From assembly GCF_023015965.1 (NCBI RefSeq), contig NZ_JALKAN010000001.1, positions 62,001 through 126,000 of the forward strand: a DNA stretch of 64,000 nt, read 5' to 3'. Positions 28,588 through 36,534 of this stretch are shown piece after piece. Every line of letters starts with the position of its first letter. Position 1 is the first letter of the stretch. The DNA comes from Allomuricauda sp. F6463D (GTDB lineage Bacteria; Bacteroidota; Bacteroidia; Flavobacteriales; Flavobacteriaceae). Under the pieces are notes generated by a model that saw only the letters and a program-made list of their open reading frames with translations, was not told where the DNA came from and did not search any database. The translations under genes were made by a program, and so were the position numbers.

Positions 28588-29004
28588 TTATAGTAATTCT
28601 GCATCCAGGATTATTTCCAAATCCAGGGCTTTACTTACTGGACAGTTATCTTTGGCCTTATGAGCACAATCTAAAAAAGTCTCTTGATCAATGCCTGGAA
28701 TTAGGGCTTTTAGAGTCAAATGTGACTTGGTGAGTTCCAAGGAGTCTACATCCAGTGTGATTTCGTTGGTGACATTCAAGGATTTTGCCGTTACCCCGAC
28801 TTCGCTGAGAAAAAGACTCAGGGCCATGGCAAAACATCCAGCATGGGCAGCGGCAAGCAATTCATCGGGATTAGTGGATTTTCCTTCTCCAAACCGAGAG
28901 TTGAAGCAATATTTATTGTTCTCCAACACCTTGCTTTGTGTTGTGATGGTTCCTTCCCCTTCCATCAAGGAGCCGCTCCAAACGGCATTTGCTTTACGTT
29001 TCAT
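28588..29004 (-). CDS. OsmC-type peroxiredoxin
   Basis: A 138-residue OsmC family protein that reduces organic hydroperoxides with two cysteines. C57 (AAHAGCFAMAL) and C121 (KDNCPVSKAL) are both present, as is the NPDELL motif before the first Cys. The strand-rich N-terminus WSGSLMEGEGTI fits. It is the first gene of a minus-strand run with the two AhpD-like proteins, SDR and DUF488, with 30-base gaps or less, so a peroxide-defence operon is plausible. It is distinct from Ohr by its sequence around the second Cys. Confidence 0.9.
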   Translation of the reverse strand: MKRKANAVWSGSLMEGEGTITTQSKVLENNKYCFNSRFGEGKSTNPDELLAAAHAGCFAMALSLFLSEVGVTAKSLNVTNEITLDVDSLELTKSHLTLKALIPGIDQETFLDCAHKAKDNCPVSKALDLEIILDAELL

Positions 29005-29107
29005 ATTTTTCTGTTTTTATCGATTATTATACTAATGGATTCCTCTGCTGTCCAACGTATATAGTTACATACATCAATCATGATCCTTGTTCAAGAGTTG
29101 GCTAGGA

Positions 29108-29401
29108 TCAAATAAACTGGATGGCTGAATCTATAGCCATTATGACCACCGCCTCAAACTCCCCCAATATGGTGAGCGAATGTTCCTTTTTTGCTGGGAT
29201 GATGTACACACTGCCCATTTCGAGCTTATGTTCGTCATCACACATTTTTAAAAGCGCTTTTCCTTTTTTGACCATAATTACCGCTTCCCCGGTACTATAG
29301 TGATGAGGCATTACGGTACCCGGATACCCTATCACTTCCAAGGCTTTATAGGTCTTGCCTTCGACTATAATATGTACTTGTGGTCTGCTCTTTGTTTCCA
29401 T
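29108..29401 (-). CDS. Small cupin-domain protein
   Basis: About 97 residues forming a single cupin barrel, with GYPGTVMPHHYSTGEAVIMVKKGKA as the first motif region and GSVYIIPAKKEHSLTILGEFEAVVI as the second. Possible metal ligands are the His pair in PHHYS, a Glu in TGEAV, and H in KEHSL. I chose ATG at 29401; the frame extends to a TTG at 29407. Its start overlaps the end of the tryptophan dioxygenase gene by 56 bases, so the two are co-transcribed and probably translationally coupled. Substrate unknown. Confidence 0.82.
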   Translation of the reverse strand: METKSRPQVHIIVEGKTYKALEVIGYPGTVMPHHYSTGEAVIMVKKGKALLKMCDDEHKLEMGSVYIIPAKKEHSLTILGEFEAVVIMAIDSAIQFI

Positions 29402-30314
29402 GATCAATTGTCTTTGGTTCTCCCCATTGTTCTTTTTCTATTTCAGTCCACAGCGCTGGGAAGAATTTGCGCTGTTGGTGGCTTGGGTGCAAATACTTTT
29501 TCCACTTGGAACCTCCGGTAGCAGCTATTTGACCATTTTTTTCCTCCAAATAATGAGCAGCCGTTCTTAAATGTACCATAGGCCATTCCACATTATAGAG
29601 ATAATCGAATTTCTTGAGGGTTTGCACCAGCAAGCTTGACCGGTCCCCCATTTGGCTAATCTTGTCCCCTAGGGTGAGCCCCTGTACTTTTTTGGCCAAA
29701 GTGATGAAATCCTCTAGATATTTTTCCTCAAACCTCTGGAGGGTCAGGGTCTTTTTTCCAGTAGAACGATCATACCCTGCATCTTTCCAATAGATATGGT
29801 CAACATATTCCTCAACCGACGGGTTTTGAGGGAGCCTTTGTCTGCCCTCTTCATTTATAAGATTTTCCAATGGAGTGCACAGGATCTCAATATATCGGAA
29901 TTGGGCGCTCTGAAAACCACTGGCGGGGGTAAGGGTCTTACGGAATTTTTGATATTCCCCAGGGTCCATGCCATCTTTCATGATATCAAAAGAACTGATG
30001 AGCATTTCGGTATACCGTATACACCGTCCAATTTTTACGGTTACTTGGTTCTTATCGATAATATCCCCGTCCACAAGCTGTTCCAATTCATGTCTTATCA
30101 ATTTCAATAAGAGCTCGGTAACCTGATGGTACATGATAAAGATGACTTCATCCTTAAATGGGGTGCGTGGCTTTTGTAAGCTGAGTAGGGTATCCACTTC
30201 GACATAGTCCCAATACGTGATGGGGTCGGCATGTAGGAGTCCTTCCAGATATGTTTCCGGGTTTTCCCCCAATTCTTGGTACTTTTTGATGATTTGATCA
30301 ATAGTATTGGACAT
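29346..30314 (-). CDS. kynA: Tryptophan 2,3-dioxygenase
   Basis: A haem dioxygenase of 322 residues that opens the indole ring of L-tryptophan to N-formylkynurenine. IMYHQVTELLLKL holds the distal His (H63). LTPASGFQSAQFRYIE (about 128-143) is the TDO substrate motif. H248 in WPMVHLRTAAHYL is the likely haem ligand, and ATGGSKWKKYLHP binds the substrate amino group. Its last 18 codons overlap the cupin gene. It lies at the end of a cbb3-oxidase/haemoglobin operon, which is unusual, since no kynureninase or formamidase is nearby. Confidence 0.88.
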   Translation of the reverse strand: MSNTIDQIIKKYQELGENPETYLEGLLHADPITYWDYVEVDTLLSLQKPRTPFKDEVIFIMYHQVTELLLKLIRHELEQLVDGDIIDKNQVTVKIGRCIRYTEMLISSFDIMKDGMDPGEYQKFRKTLTPASGFQSAQFRYIEILCTPLENLINEEGRQRLPQNPSVEEYVDHIYWKDAGYDRSTGKKTLTLQRFEEKYLEDFITLAKKVQGLTLGDKISQMGDRSSLLVQTLKKFDYLYNVEWPMVHLRTAAHYLEEKNGQIAATGGSKWKKYLHPSHQQRKFFPALWTEIEKEQWGEPKTIDHGNKEQTTSTYYSRRQDL

Positions 30315-30316
30315 AT

Positions 30317-30760
30317 TTATTTTTTTAAAAGTTTGATAGCCAATAGGAAAAGACTAATTACTTTGATAAGTTCCATACCTACATAATAAAGGTGCAGATA
30401 TGAGTTTTCGACTTTCTGTCCCTGAAGAAGTAGTTCCACTCGCGAATTTAGGGCCGGCAACAACCAGAGGGTCTGAAGAATCAATAGGGTCAAAACCATG
30501 GGATAAAGCTTGTTCCTAGATAGGGAATAATGATCTTTCCACAGTATAAAGTTTCCAAGTATGACCAATGCAAATACCCATTCCACTTTGTTCAGGGCAC
30601 TGAACACCAGCTGGCCAATACCCAATCCTAAGGGTATCGTAATCCCCGGCGCCTGGAACTTTAGCCATGCTTCCATAAAACTAATGGCCCCGATAAAACC
30701 AATCCAAAGAAAGGTAACGGGCAGGGCAAACGGAAATTTTACAGAAGTCCTCATCTCCAT
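30317..30760 (-). CDS. Four-helix integral membrane protein, function unknown
   Basis: A 147-residue protein with four predicted membrane helices (for example FALPVTFLWIGFIGAISFMEAWL, WVFALVILGNFILW, LYPMVLTLLILQTLWLLPAL and the C-terminal VISLFLLAIKLL). The first loop has FQAPGITIPLGLGIG. It overlaps the haemoglobin gene by ten bases and is two bases from the tryptophan dioxygenase gene, so it belongs to the respiratory operon. I do not recognise a named family. Confidence 0.75.
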   Translation of the reverse strand: MEMRTSVKFPFALPVTFLWIGFIGAISFMEAWLKFQAPGITIPLGLGIGQLVFSALNKVEWVFALVILGNFILWKDHYSLSRNKLYPMVLTLLILQTLWLLPALNSRVELLLQGQKVENSYLHLYYVGMELIKVISLFLLAIKLLKK

Positions 30761-31140
30761 GTCGTTTTATTATTTTTCGGGAAGGCCATAATGGTATGGT
30801 GGAACATTTCGGTCATTCTGTTCACCTGTCTTTTGGTTTCTTTAGTTTTTTCACCTTCAAAGAGCTGGTCCAAGATGCTATGGAACAATGTTAACCAATG
30901 ATCAAAATAGTGTTTTCCATTTGGAAGGTCTACGTGTGGTAAAAACGGGTTCTCAAAATATAATGGATCATCCAACAATACTGTATGCCAGAAATTGTAC
31001 ATTTTGTTCAAATGTACGGGCCACTCCTCCTGAGGGGCTTCGTTGAAAATGCCCCCCCAAAAATCATTGTTATGAACCTTACCGTAAAAGGTGTCAACAA
31101 GAAGTTCAATATCATCTGCGGGCTGTAAGTCACGTTTCAT
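30751..31140 (-). CDS. Group III truncated haemoglobin
   Basis: A 129-residue globin. It fits group III by length and by WPVHLNKMYNFWHTVLL (B/E region with aromatic residues) and the proximal-helix segment KHYFDHWLTLFH, in which H77 is the likely proximal haem ligand. These proteins bind O2 or NO and are linked to nitrosative stress. Overlap with genes on both sides shows it is part of the cbb3 operon, where it could protect the oxidase from NO or supply O2. Confidence 0.88.
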   Translation of the reverse strand: MKRDLQPADDIELLVDTFYGKVHNNDFWGGIFNEAPQEEWPVHLNKMYNFWHTVLLDDPLYFENPFLPHVDLPNGKHYFDHWLTLFHSILDQLFEGEKTKETKRQVNRMTEMFHHTIMAFPKNNKTTWR

Positions 31141-31562
31141 TAGAAAAAAGATGTATAGAGTTCAGAGTTCCAGTACATGATCGCATAAAAAAGCGCAAAA
31201 CCAATAAAAAGGATCAATAGTGCCCATACCCATGCCGGTATGGCCTTTGGGGTTTCAGACCCGCGGATAACAAATGAATCGTTTGTTTCACTACCGTAGG
31301 CATTTATGGTAATGGGAACTTGGGTATCGACCACTTCGTTGTCTTTAAGGCCCACAACGGCTATCTCCGGGCCATTGCGCACCTCAAATGGTATGGTCTT
31401 TATCCCTTCCACGTTATTGGATGAACGGGCCACAATGCGCAAACTGTGCTTTCCATCGGGTATCTTGGTAGTATCCAAAACAAATTTCACCGGAGGGGAG
31501 AATTCAGCGAAAGGTCTGGTTTCTTGATCCAAATAGACTTTAATGATCCTATTGTCCTCCAT
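31140..31562 (-). CDS. Ig-like domain membrane protein of the cbb3 operon
   Basis: A 140-residue protein with a beta-sandwich-like first 110 residues (VKFVLDTTKIPDGKHSLRIVARSS, TQVPITINAYGSET) and one C-terminal helix (IPAWVWALLILFIGFALFYAIMYW). No signal peptide is visible, so insertion is by the C-terminal anchor. It overlaps the next upstream gene by 14 bases and shares one base with the haemoglobin gene. Presence in the oxidase operon suggests an accessory or assembly subunit. No family is recognised. Confidence 0.7.
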   Translation of the reverse strand: MEDNRIIKVYLDQETRPFAEFSPPVKFVLDTTKIPDGKHSLRIVARSSNNVEGIKTIPFEVRNGPEIAVVGLKDNEVVDTQVPITINAYGSETNDSFVIRGSETPKAIPAWVWALLILFIGFALFYAIMYWNSELYTSFF

Positions 31563-31836
31563 GCTCTCTTAGATTTTGATCCCATACGATATGCTTGATA
31601 TGTTCAGGGTTGTTCTCCCTGGGTCTTACCAAGAACTTAATGCTAAAAAATAAGGTGATAATGACCAGGATTATGGCGGACCACGTTATGATATAATCCA
31701 TATTGCCTGTTGGGCCTTGCCCGTGTGTAATGTTTTCAAATCCTTTGGGCTGGTTTTTTTTACAAAGGTCACAGGCTATGACAAACTGTTGACCAAGCCC
31801 AAAAAGTATACAATATATCGGAATCAATCGTTTCAT
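31549..31836 (-). CDS. Small CxxC membrane protein of the cbb3 operon
   Basis: A 95-residue protein: signal-like N-terminus (IPIYCILFGLGQQFVIA), then CDLCKKNQPKGF with a CxxC, and one membrane helix (WSAIILVIITLFFSIKFLV) before a charged tail. The CxxC would face the periplasm, where it could handle copper, haem or a disulfide during oxidase assembly. It lies four bases downstream of the cytochrome subunit gene. It could stand in for small CcoQ/CcoH-like subunits, but I see no sequence homology to them. Confidence 0.7.
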   Translation of the reverse strand: MKRLIPIYCILFGLGQQFVIACDLCKKNQPKGFENITHGQGPTGNMDYIITWSAIILVIITLFFSIKFLVRPRENNPEHIKHIVWDQNLREHGGQ

Positions 31837-31839
31837 TTC

Positions 31840-32853
31840 CTAGGGGTTTAGATCTTGGGTTATATATTCTCGTATTTTGCGAACCTCTTCTTCCGTAACG
31901 GCCGAACCGGTATTGCCCCAACTGATCCGTTCATGGGTTGCAATGGCCGCAATCTCCGCATCGGAAAGTTGATCGGCAAAGGCTTGCATTGTCGCAAATT
32001 CGGAACGGGCATCATAACCTTGCAAGATAATCTTGATCATCAGTTCGGGGTTCTTATCGTTGACGATATCGCTTCCTTCCAAAGGGGGAAAGGCACCGGC
32101 CACTCCCTTGCCATTGTCTTGGTGGCATACGGCACAGGTCTGTAGGTATAATTGTTCCCCGTTAAGGGAGGAGCTATTGTCGATGTCCTTTGAACCGGCC
32201 ATTTGCTTTGGTTCTATGGCGGGAATGAATTTTTCCTCCCGGCCATCGGGAAGGGTGGTTTGTTGTAATGATTTAAGATAGGCGACCAATTGCAAAGCTT
32301 CCTTTTTGGCTACTATGGTCTTACCAGGGGACGGTGCAAAGGCATCTGGTAGATTGACGACCTTGTCGTCTTCTTTTATGGAAGTAGTGTCAACGATGTC
32401 GAACAACCAAGGGTAGGAGGGCATGATCGAAGGGGCAACAACCGAACGTGGGTTGTATAAATGGAGCAGGTGCCAATCAATACTGGGCTGTCGCTTTCCG
32501 ATATTGGTCAGGTCGGGTCCGGTCCGCTCGCTGCCCAAAAGGGAAGGGGATTGCCTCCAAATTCCCATGCGTTTCTTGCTATAAAAATAATCGGACGGTA
32601 TGGAAGGACGGTCTCCCCATATATTATCCATTTCTATATTGCGAACCTGTTGGGTATGACAGGCGACACACCCTTCTCGAATGTAGATGTTTAGGCCTTC
32701 TCTTTCATTCTGCGCCATCTCCGGTTGCTGGGGCAATGGTTGTACGTTCTGCATTTGATAGGCAGGAAACACTGCCACAATGAAGCTGAGGGTGACAAAC
32801 CCGACCAGGGCCGTTATCACCAGTACTTTATGATTTTTATGAAAATCGAACAT
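31840..32853 (-). CDS. cbb3-type oxidase dihaem cytochrome subunit (CcoO fused to a second cytochrome c domain)
   Basis: A 337-residue membrane-anchored cytochrome. One N-terminal helix (VLVITALVGFVTLSFIVAVF) leads into a CcoO domain with haem motif CVACH (C62-H66), the CcoO hallmarks NIWGDRPSIPSDYFY and SLLGSERTGPDLTNIG, and the axial Met in IMPSYPW. A second cytochrome c domain has CAVCH (C240-H244) with QDNGKGVAGAFPPLEG. This merges CcoO with part of what CcoP normally provides; no separate CcoP is present. It lies ten bases after the catalytic subunit gene. Confidence 0.88.
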   Translation of the reverse strand: MFDFHKNHKVLVITALVGFVTLSFIVAVFPAYQMQNVQPLPQQPEMAQNEREGLNIYIREGCVACHTQQVRNIEMDNIWGDRPSIPSDYFYSKKRMGIWRQSPSLLGSERTGPDLTNIGKRQPSIDWHLLHLYNPRSVVAPSIMPSYPWLFDIVDTTSIKEDDKVVNLPDAFAPSPGKTIVAKKEALQLVAYLKSLQQTTLPDGREEKFIPAIEPKQMAGSKDIDNSSSLNGEQLYLQTCAVCHQDNGKGVAGAFPPLEGSDIVNDKNPELMIKIILQGYDARSEFATMQAFADQLSDAEIAAIATHERISWGNTGSAVTEEEVRKIREYITQDLNP

Positions 32854-32863
32854 AATTTTAAGC

Positions 32864-34666
32864 TTAATTGTTCACATGTTCCCCACTGGAAACATGAATT
32901 GGTTCAACTGACTTTCTTTTGGAAACCATGATGTAAAAGTTGTAGGCAAAGATCAAATGCGAGGTGAACATCAACGATCCACCTATAGCACGCCATAACC
33001 AATACGGTTTCATCAATATGACGGAATTGAGGAAAGCATTACCCTCGATCCAACTCAAACCTTTATAGGTTCCGCCTACCATTAAGGATATCATGTAAGC
33101 GAATAGCCCTATAAAGGCCATCCAAAAATGTGCCCCTACCAGGGCCTGTGGTGGCTCCTTACCGGTAAGTTTTGGTAAAATGGTGTAGATGCAGGCCCAG
33201 AGGATAAAGGTAATGATGCCATACATCGTCATGTGTGAATGGGCCACATTGAAATCAGTGAAATGCCAAACATAATTAGTGAACCTGAAAGCTTGTACGC
33301 TCCCTTGGGTGGAACCAACAAAATAAAAGACGACCCCGACCAAAAAGAAGGGTAGGACATAACTCTTTGATATATGGCTCCAGCTTCCCCTCATGGTCAT
33401 CAAAAAATTGGTCGTACCCGCAACGACGGGAATGAACATGCCTGCACTAAAGACGATGGCTGTTGTTTGCAACCACCATGGAAGGGGACTGAATACGAAA
33501 TGGTGGGTACCGATCATGGTATAGAACAACATTTGAGTCCAAAAAGCCAATACTCCAAGCGAATAGGAGTAAATGGGCTTGTTCAGTGAGGATGGCAGGT
33601 AGTAATAGATCAATCCCAAGGTAAATGTCATGAACCACATACCCACGCCTTGGTGCATATAATAGCCCTGAATAATGGTTTCGCCCAGCCCATTCGAGAA
33701 AAAGGGCATGTATCCGATTATGGCCAATACCGTTGTCCAGATCAATGCAGCCAGTATGTACCAATTGGATACATAGATGTCCTTTATTTTACGAGAGGCA
33801 ATTGTTTTGTAAAAATTCCAAAATGTAAGGATAAGACCAATGACGAAAATGGACATTACCGGCCAAGTGTATTCCCTGTACTCACCACCACCGTTATTGA
33901 TTCCGGACATTAAGGATAGCGTACCCAAAAGTACAGAAATGTTGATCAGGCGCCAGGTCCACCATGCGCTTTGGTAACTATGGATTTTTGTATTGGAGGT
34001 GCGGGCGACAACAAAATAGGCCAGACCTATCATTGCCAAGGAAGCCCAACCCCAAAATACTGCGTTGGTATGTACAGGGCGCAACCTTCCAAAGGAAAGC
34101 CAAGCAAAATGATCCATTTCTGGCCACATAAATTTCATTCCAACATACTGGCCCACTAATGTTCCAAATACTAACCAGAAGATCGAGGCACCTAAGTAAT
34201 AGGTGACAACTTTTTTGAGCGCAAGGGACGTCTCGAGGCCTAAAAGTGTCTTTTTCTTTTCATCGAACAAGGGGTTTTCCGGTTCGTGGGTGGCCCATTC
34301 TATCAATCCTTTTTCATCCAGGGCGTTTTGGTCACTTCCAAGTTCTGTTCCTTTTAGACGATACTTCAATCCTCGTTTTCGTTGATGGAGAATATCATCA
34401 ATATCGTTCTCTTGTAGGGAAAGTAATTCTTCATTGAATGCCAAATTTTTCTTTTCAATTTGTCTTTCCTTGATCAAATTGACATAGGAGTTGAGTTTGG
34501 CCATTAGAATGAACACTGCGACAAATAGTATTATAAAAATCAATATCAGGGTGCCAATGATGCCTGGGTTTGCTATCCAATTGTCCGAATTGATCTGAGT
34601 ATTTTGTACTATTATGGGAATAGTTGAAAAGTCAAGGGTTAATGATAAAAATTGGAAGGAATCCAT
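32864..34666 (-). CDS. ccoN: cbb3-type cytochrome oxidase catalytic subunit I with N-terminal extension
   Basis: A 600-residue haem-copper oxidase subunit of the C type. Haem and copper ligands are visible: H199 (RPVHTNAVFWGW), H338 (YMHQGVGMW), H388 and H389 (GTHHFVF) with Y382 nearby as the cross-linking candidate, and H476 and H478 (VAHSHMTMYG). The first 150 residues are extra compared with ordinary CcoN: one helix (IIGTLILIFIILFVAVFILMA), then a charged, coiled linker. It is the first gene of a minus-strand operon of eight genes. Assembly factors (CcoG, CcoI, CcoS) are not in the window. Confidence 0.9.
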   Translation of the reverse strand: MDSFQFLSLTLDFSTIPIIVQNTQINSDNWIANPGIIGTLILIFIILFVAVFILMAKLNSYVNLIKERQIEKKNLAFNEELLSLQENDIDDILHQRKRGLKYRLKGTELGSDQNALDEKGLIEWATHEPENPLFDEKKKTLLGLETSLALKKVVTYYLGASIFWLVFGTLVGQYVGMKFMWPEMDHFAWLSFGRLRPVHTNAVFWGWASLAMIGLAYFVVARTSNTKIHSYQSAWWTWRLINISVLLGTLSLMSGINNGGGEYREYTWPVMSIFVIGLILTFWNFYKTIASRKIKDIYVSNWYILAALIWTTVLAIIGYMPFFSNGLGETIIQGYYMHQGVGMWFMTFTLGLIYYYLPSSLNKPIYSYSLGVLAFWTQMLFYTMIGTHHFVFSPLPWWLQTTAIVFSAGMFIPVVAGTTNFLMTMRGSWSHISKSYVLPFFLVGVVFYFVGSTQGSVQAFRFTNYVWHFTDFNVAHSHMTMYGIITFILWACIYTILPKLTGKEPPQALVGAHFWMAFIGLFAYMISLMVGGTYKGLSWIEGNAFLNSVILMKPYWLWRAIGGSLMFTSHLIFAYNFYIMVSKRKSVEPIHVSSGEHVNN

Positions 34667-35117
34667 TATGTCTTAATTAAGATAAAATTGTCCGATTTAT
34701 AGATAAATTTTTTAATGGTCGGTTGTCATTTGAAATATCCGACAGCTGCTATCATCGCTATAGTTGCCCTTATTTTTCATGGTTTTTCAGTATGGTTGTG
34801 GTACATTTTTTTGTGATATTCATTGGATATTTTTAAAATGGTTGTAACCATCTATTTGTTTTCAAGGATTTCTATTGTTTTATTCGGGGCCATAATTGTC
34901 ACCTCAATGAGAGATTCAGTGGTTTCGAACAACTGTTGTATTGATTTCCATGGATAGAAAAAAGCACACCTCTTGTTTTATCGCTACCTGACTCTTAAAA
35001 TCGAATCAAATATAATATTAAAAATAATAAAGGACAAAAATGTCTTAAATTATACGGTTCAAGATTTCCAGTTTATCGTATTCAACCAATGAACATAAAT
35101 AGGAGGTATGTTCCATT
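34667..35117. other. Regulatory region upstream of the cbb3 operon
   Basis: About 450 bases with no gene. It should hold the ccoN promoter on the minus strand. A 14-base inverted repeat ATGGTT-GT-AACCAT at 34838-34851 is the only notable symmetry; it contains GTAACC but lacks the nATCnAA element at the set distance, so it is not counted with the ECF promoters. No FNR-type TTGAT/ATCAA site was found. Confidence 0.5.
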
Positions 35118-35149
35118 AAAAAAGCCATGTCTTAATAATAACATGGCCT
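35118..35149 (-). terminator. Terminator of the DoxX-like gene
   Basis: Stem GCCATGT / ACATGGC (35124-35130, 35141-35147) with a ten-base loop. On the minus strand it is followed by six T, about 35 bases after the DoxX stop codon. Confidence 0.75.
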
Positions 35150-35184
35150 TGTAAAACTCATTATGAGTAAACTGTTGAATATTA

Positions 35185-35553
35185 CTAACTGTTCTCATAT
35201 AATTTAACCATGGAGAAGGCAGCAATAGCCATTACCAAATCCCTCACTGCAACATCAAAATGACTTCCACTGATAATAAGAATCAATGCAATAAGGCTGA
35301 GCCATGATGCAACAATAAAACCTCCGATAAATGGGCGGACCAAGACAATTATTCCTGCAATGATTTCCACTATTCCGATAACACCCATAAAAAGCCCAAT
35401 ATCCAAAGGTAGCATGTCTATAAGGCTTGTTGACATATATTGGGACCAATCGGTCAATAGGTTTGTGAACTTATCCAGTCCAGCTACGATTGGAACAATT
35501 CCAAAAGTATATTTTAATAAATTTTGCACTTTTTGTACATTGGAATGTATCAT
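35185..35553 (-). CDS. DoxX-like four-helix membrane protein
   Basis: A 122-residue integral membrane protein: LLKYTFGIVPIVAGLDKFTNLLTDW, LFMGVIGIVEIIAGIIVLVRPFIGGF, VASWLSLIALILIISG, and DLVMAIAAFSMVKLYE. The pattern matches the DoxX-like/DUF4149-type quinone-associated small proteins. It has its own promoter of the ECF type 26 bases upstream and a terminator downstream, so it is a single-gene unit in the same regulon as the adjacent sigma factor. Biochemical role unknown. Confidence 0.8.
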   Translation of the reverse strand: MIHSNVQKVQNLLKYTFGIVPIVAGLDKFTNLLTDWSQYMSTSLIDMLPLDIGLFMGVIGIVEIIAGIIVLVRPFIGGFIVASWLSLIALILIISGSHFDVAVRDLVMAIAAFSMVKLYENS

Positions 35554-35578
35554 AATCTTTATTGTTTTTATGTATGTT

Positions 35579-35606
35579 TTAGATACAGATGCTAGGGTAG
35601 GGTTAC
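35579..35606 (-). promoter_or_regulatory. ECF-sigma-type promoter (member c) of the DoxX-like gene
   Basis: On the minus strand ATTTTTGTAACC, 15 bases, TATCTAA, with the start codon 26 bases after the second element. Same architecture as the sigma factor's own promoter. Confidence 0.7.
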
Positions 35607-35652
35607 AAAAATTATGATATCATTTGTTTTTCTATAGCCTTCGTGGAGTGGG

Positions 35653-36333
35653 TCAGTCTAACTTTTTACCCTGTATTCTTTTAAGAACCACTTCCACAAG
35701 ACGATCACATTTATGATTGCCAAATTCGAATATATTCGTGGTGTTGGTTGTTTTGAATATGTTATCCTTAATCATATTACGTGCCCTGAACAATCTAACC
35801 TTTACGTTACTGATGGTTAAATCGAGGCTGGCCGATATTTCTGAGATTTCCATGCCCTCTACTTCCCGCAACAAAAAAATAATCTTGTATTTAGGAGGTA
35901 ATGTATCCACTGCTTTTTCTATAAAAGCTGTTGATTCTTTATAAATGGTATTGTTTTCTGGGTTCATGATTGAAGTGTCTGCAATTTGAAGTATACCTGA
36001 TTCTTGGGTTATATCTGTAGTCCTTCGATATTTTTGTTTTCGCTTTCGCTGCAATGCCTCGTTGATCCCAATCCGTACCAACCACGTGGAAAATGCAGAT
36101 TTGTTCTTAAATTGATACAACTTTTCATAAGCTTTGATATAGGCATCTTGCATGATATCTTCAACATCTGAATCCTCGCTGTAATAACTACGTATAGTAC
36201 GGAACAACAACTCATTGTGCCTTCTCATTAAAATTTCAAATAGCTCTGTTTGCCCCTCTAGGACTTTTTGCACAACCAAGTAATCGGGTAACGACTTACC
36301 CGTCTGTGTGTAATTGTTTTGAATAGACCTCAC
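35653..36333 (-). CDS. ECF-type RNA polymerase sigma factor, apparently autoregulated
   Basis: About 226 residues. Region 2 is clear (LFEILMRRHNELLFRTIRSYY, DVEDIMQDAYIKAYEKLYQF, FSTWLVRIGINEALQRKRKQ), as is region 4 (LPPKYKIIFLLREVEGMEISEISASL, ISNVKVRLFRARNMIKD), with a C-terminal tail containing FGNHKCDRLVEVVL. I prefer the GTG start at 36333: the longer frame begins TTG at 36372, but that would place the nATCnAA promoter element (36363-36369) inside the gene, while GTG gives a 24-base leader after a likely start site. No anti-sigma gene adjoins it. Its promoter is shared back to back with the flavin reductase gene. Confidence 0.85.
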   Translation of the reverse strand: MRSIQNNYTQTGKSLPDYLVVQKVLEGQTELFEILMRRHNELLFRTIRSYYSEDSDVEDIMQDAYIKAYEKLYQFKNKSAFSTWLVRIGINEALQRKRKQKYRRTTDITQESGILQIADTSIMNPENNTIYKESTAFIEKAVDTLPPKYKIIFLLREVEGMEISEISASLDLTISNVKVRLFRARNMIKDNIFKTTNTTNIFEFGNHKCDRLVEVVLKRIQGKKLD

Positions 36334-36362
36334 GATATCGGTTTTTACATTGATTCTGTCAA

Positions 36363-36390
36363 TTAGATGCAATTTTCACCTATGGGTTAC
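36363..36390 (-). promoter_or_regulatory. ECF-sigma-type promoter (member d) of the sigma factor gene
   Basis: On the minus strand ATTTTTGTAACC, 15 bases, CATCTAA. The GTAACC half is the left arm of a perfect inverted repeat GGTTAC-N6-GTAACC at 36385-36402, so this promoter and the next one diverge from one centre. Confidence 0.75.
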
Positions 36391-36396
36391 AAAAAT

Positions 36397-36424
36397 GTAA
36401 CCGAAGAAAGAATTTGTCATCTAA
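36397..36424 (+). promoter_or_regulatory. ECF-sigma-type promoter (member e) of the flavin reductase-folE operon
   Basis: On the plus strand AAAAATGTAACC, 15 bases, CATCTAA. Mirror partner of member d; the first gene starts about 110 bases downstream. Confidence 0.7.
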
Positions 36425-36534
36425 AGAATGCCAAGGAGTGTTCCTTGTATAGGTCCAACAATCAATGGCGTGCTAAAAAAAGACACATAAGTGTTGGATG
36501 TCAGCTTGTTATAAATCAAAAATAATCATAAACT

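Noticed and set aside
34838-34851. Inverted repeat ATGGTT-GT-AACCAT upstream of ccoN as another ECF promoter
   Set aside because: It has GTAACC but no nATCnAA 15 bases later on the plus strand, and no gene follows there.
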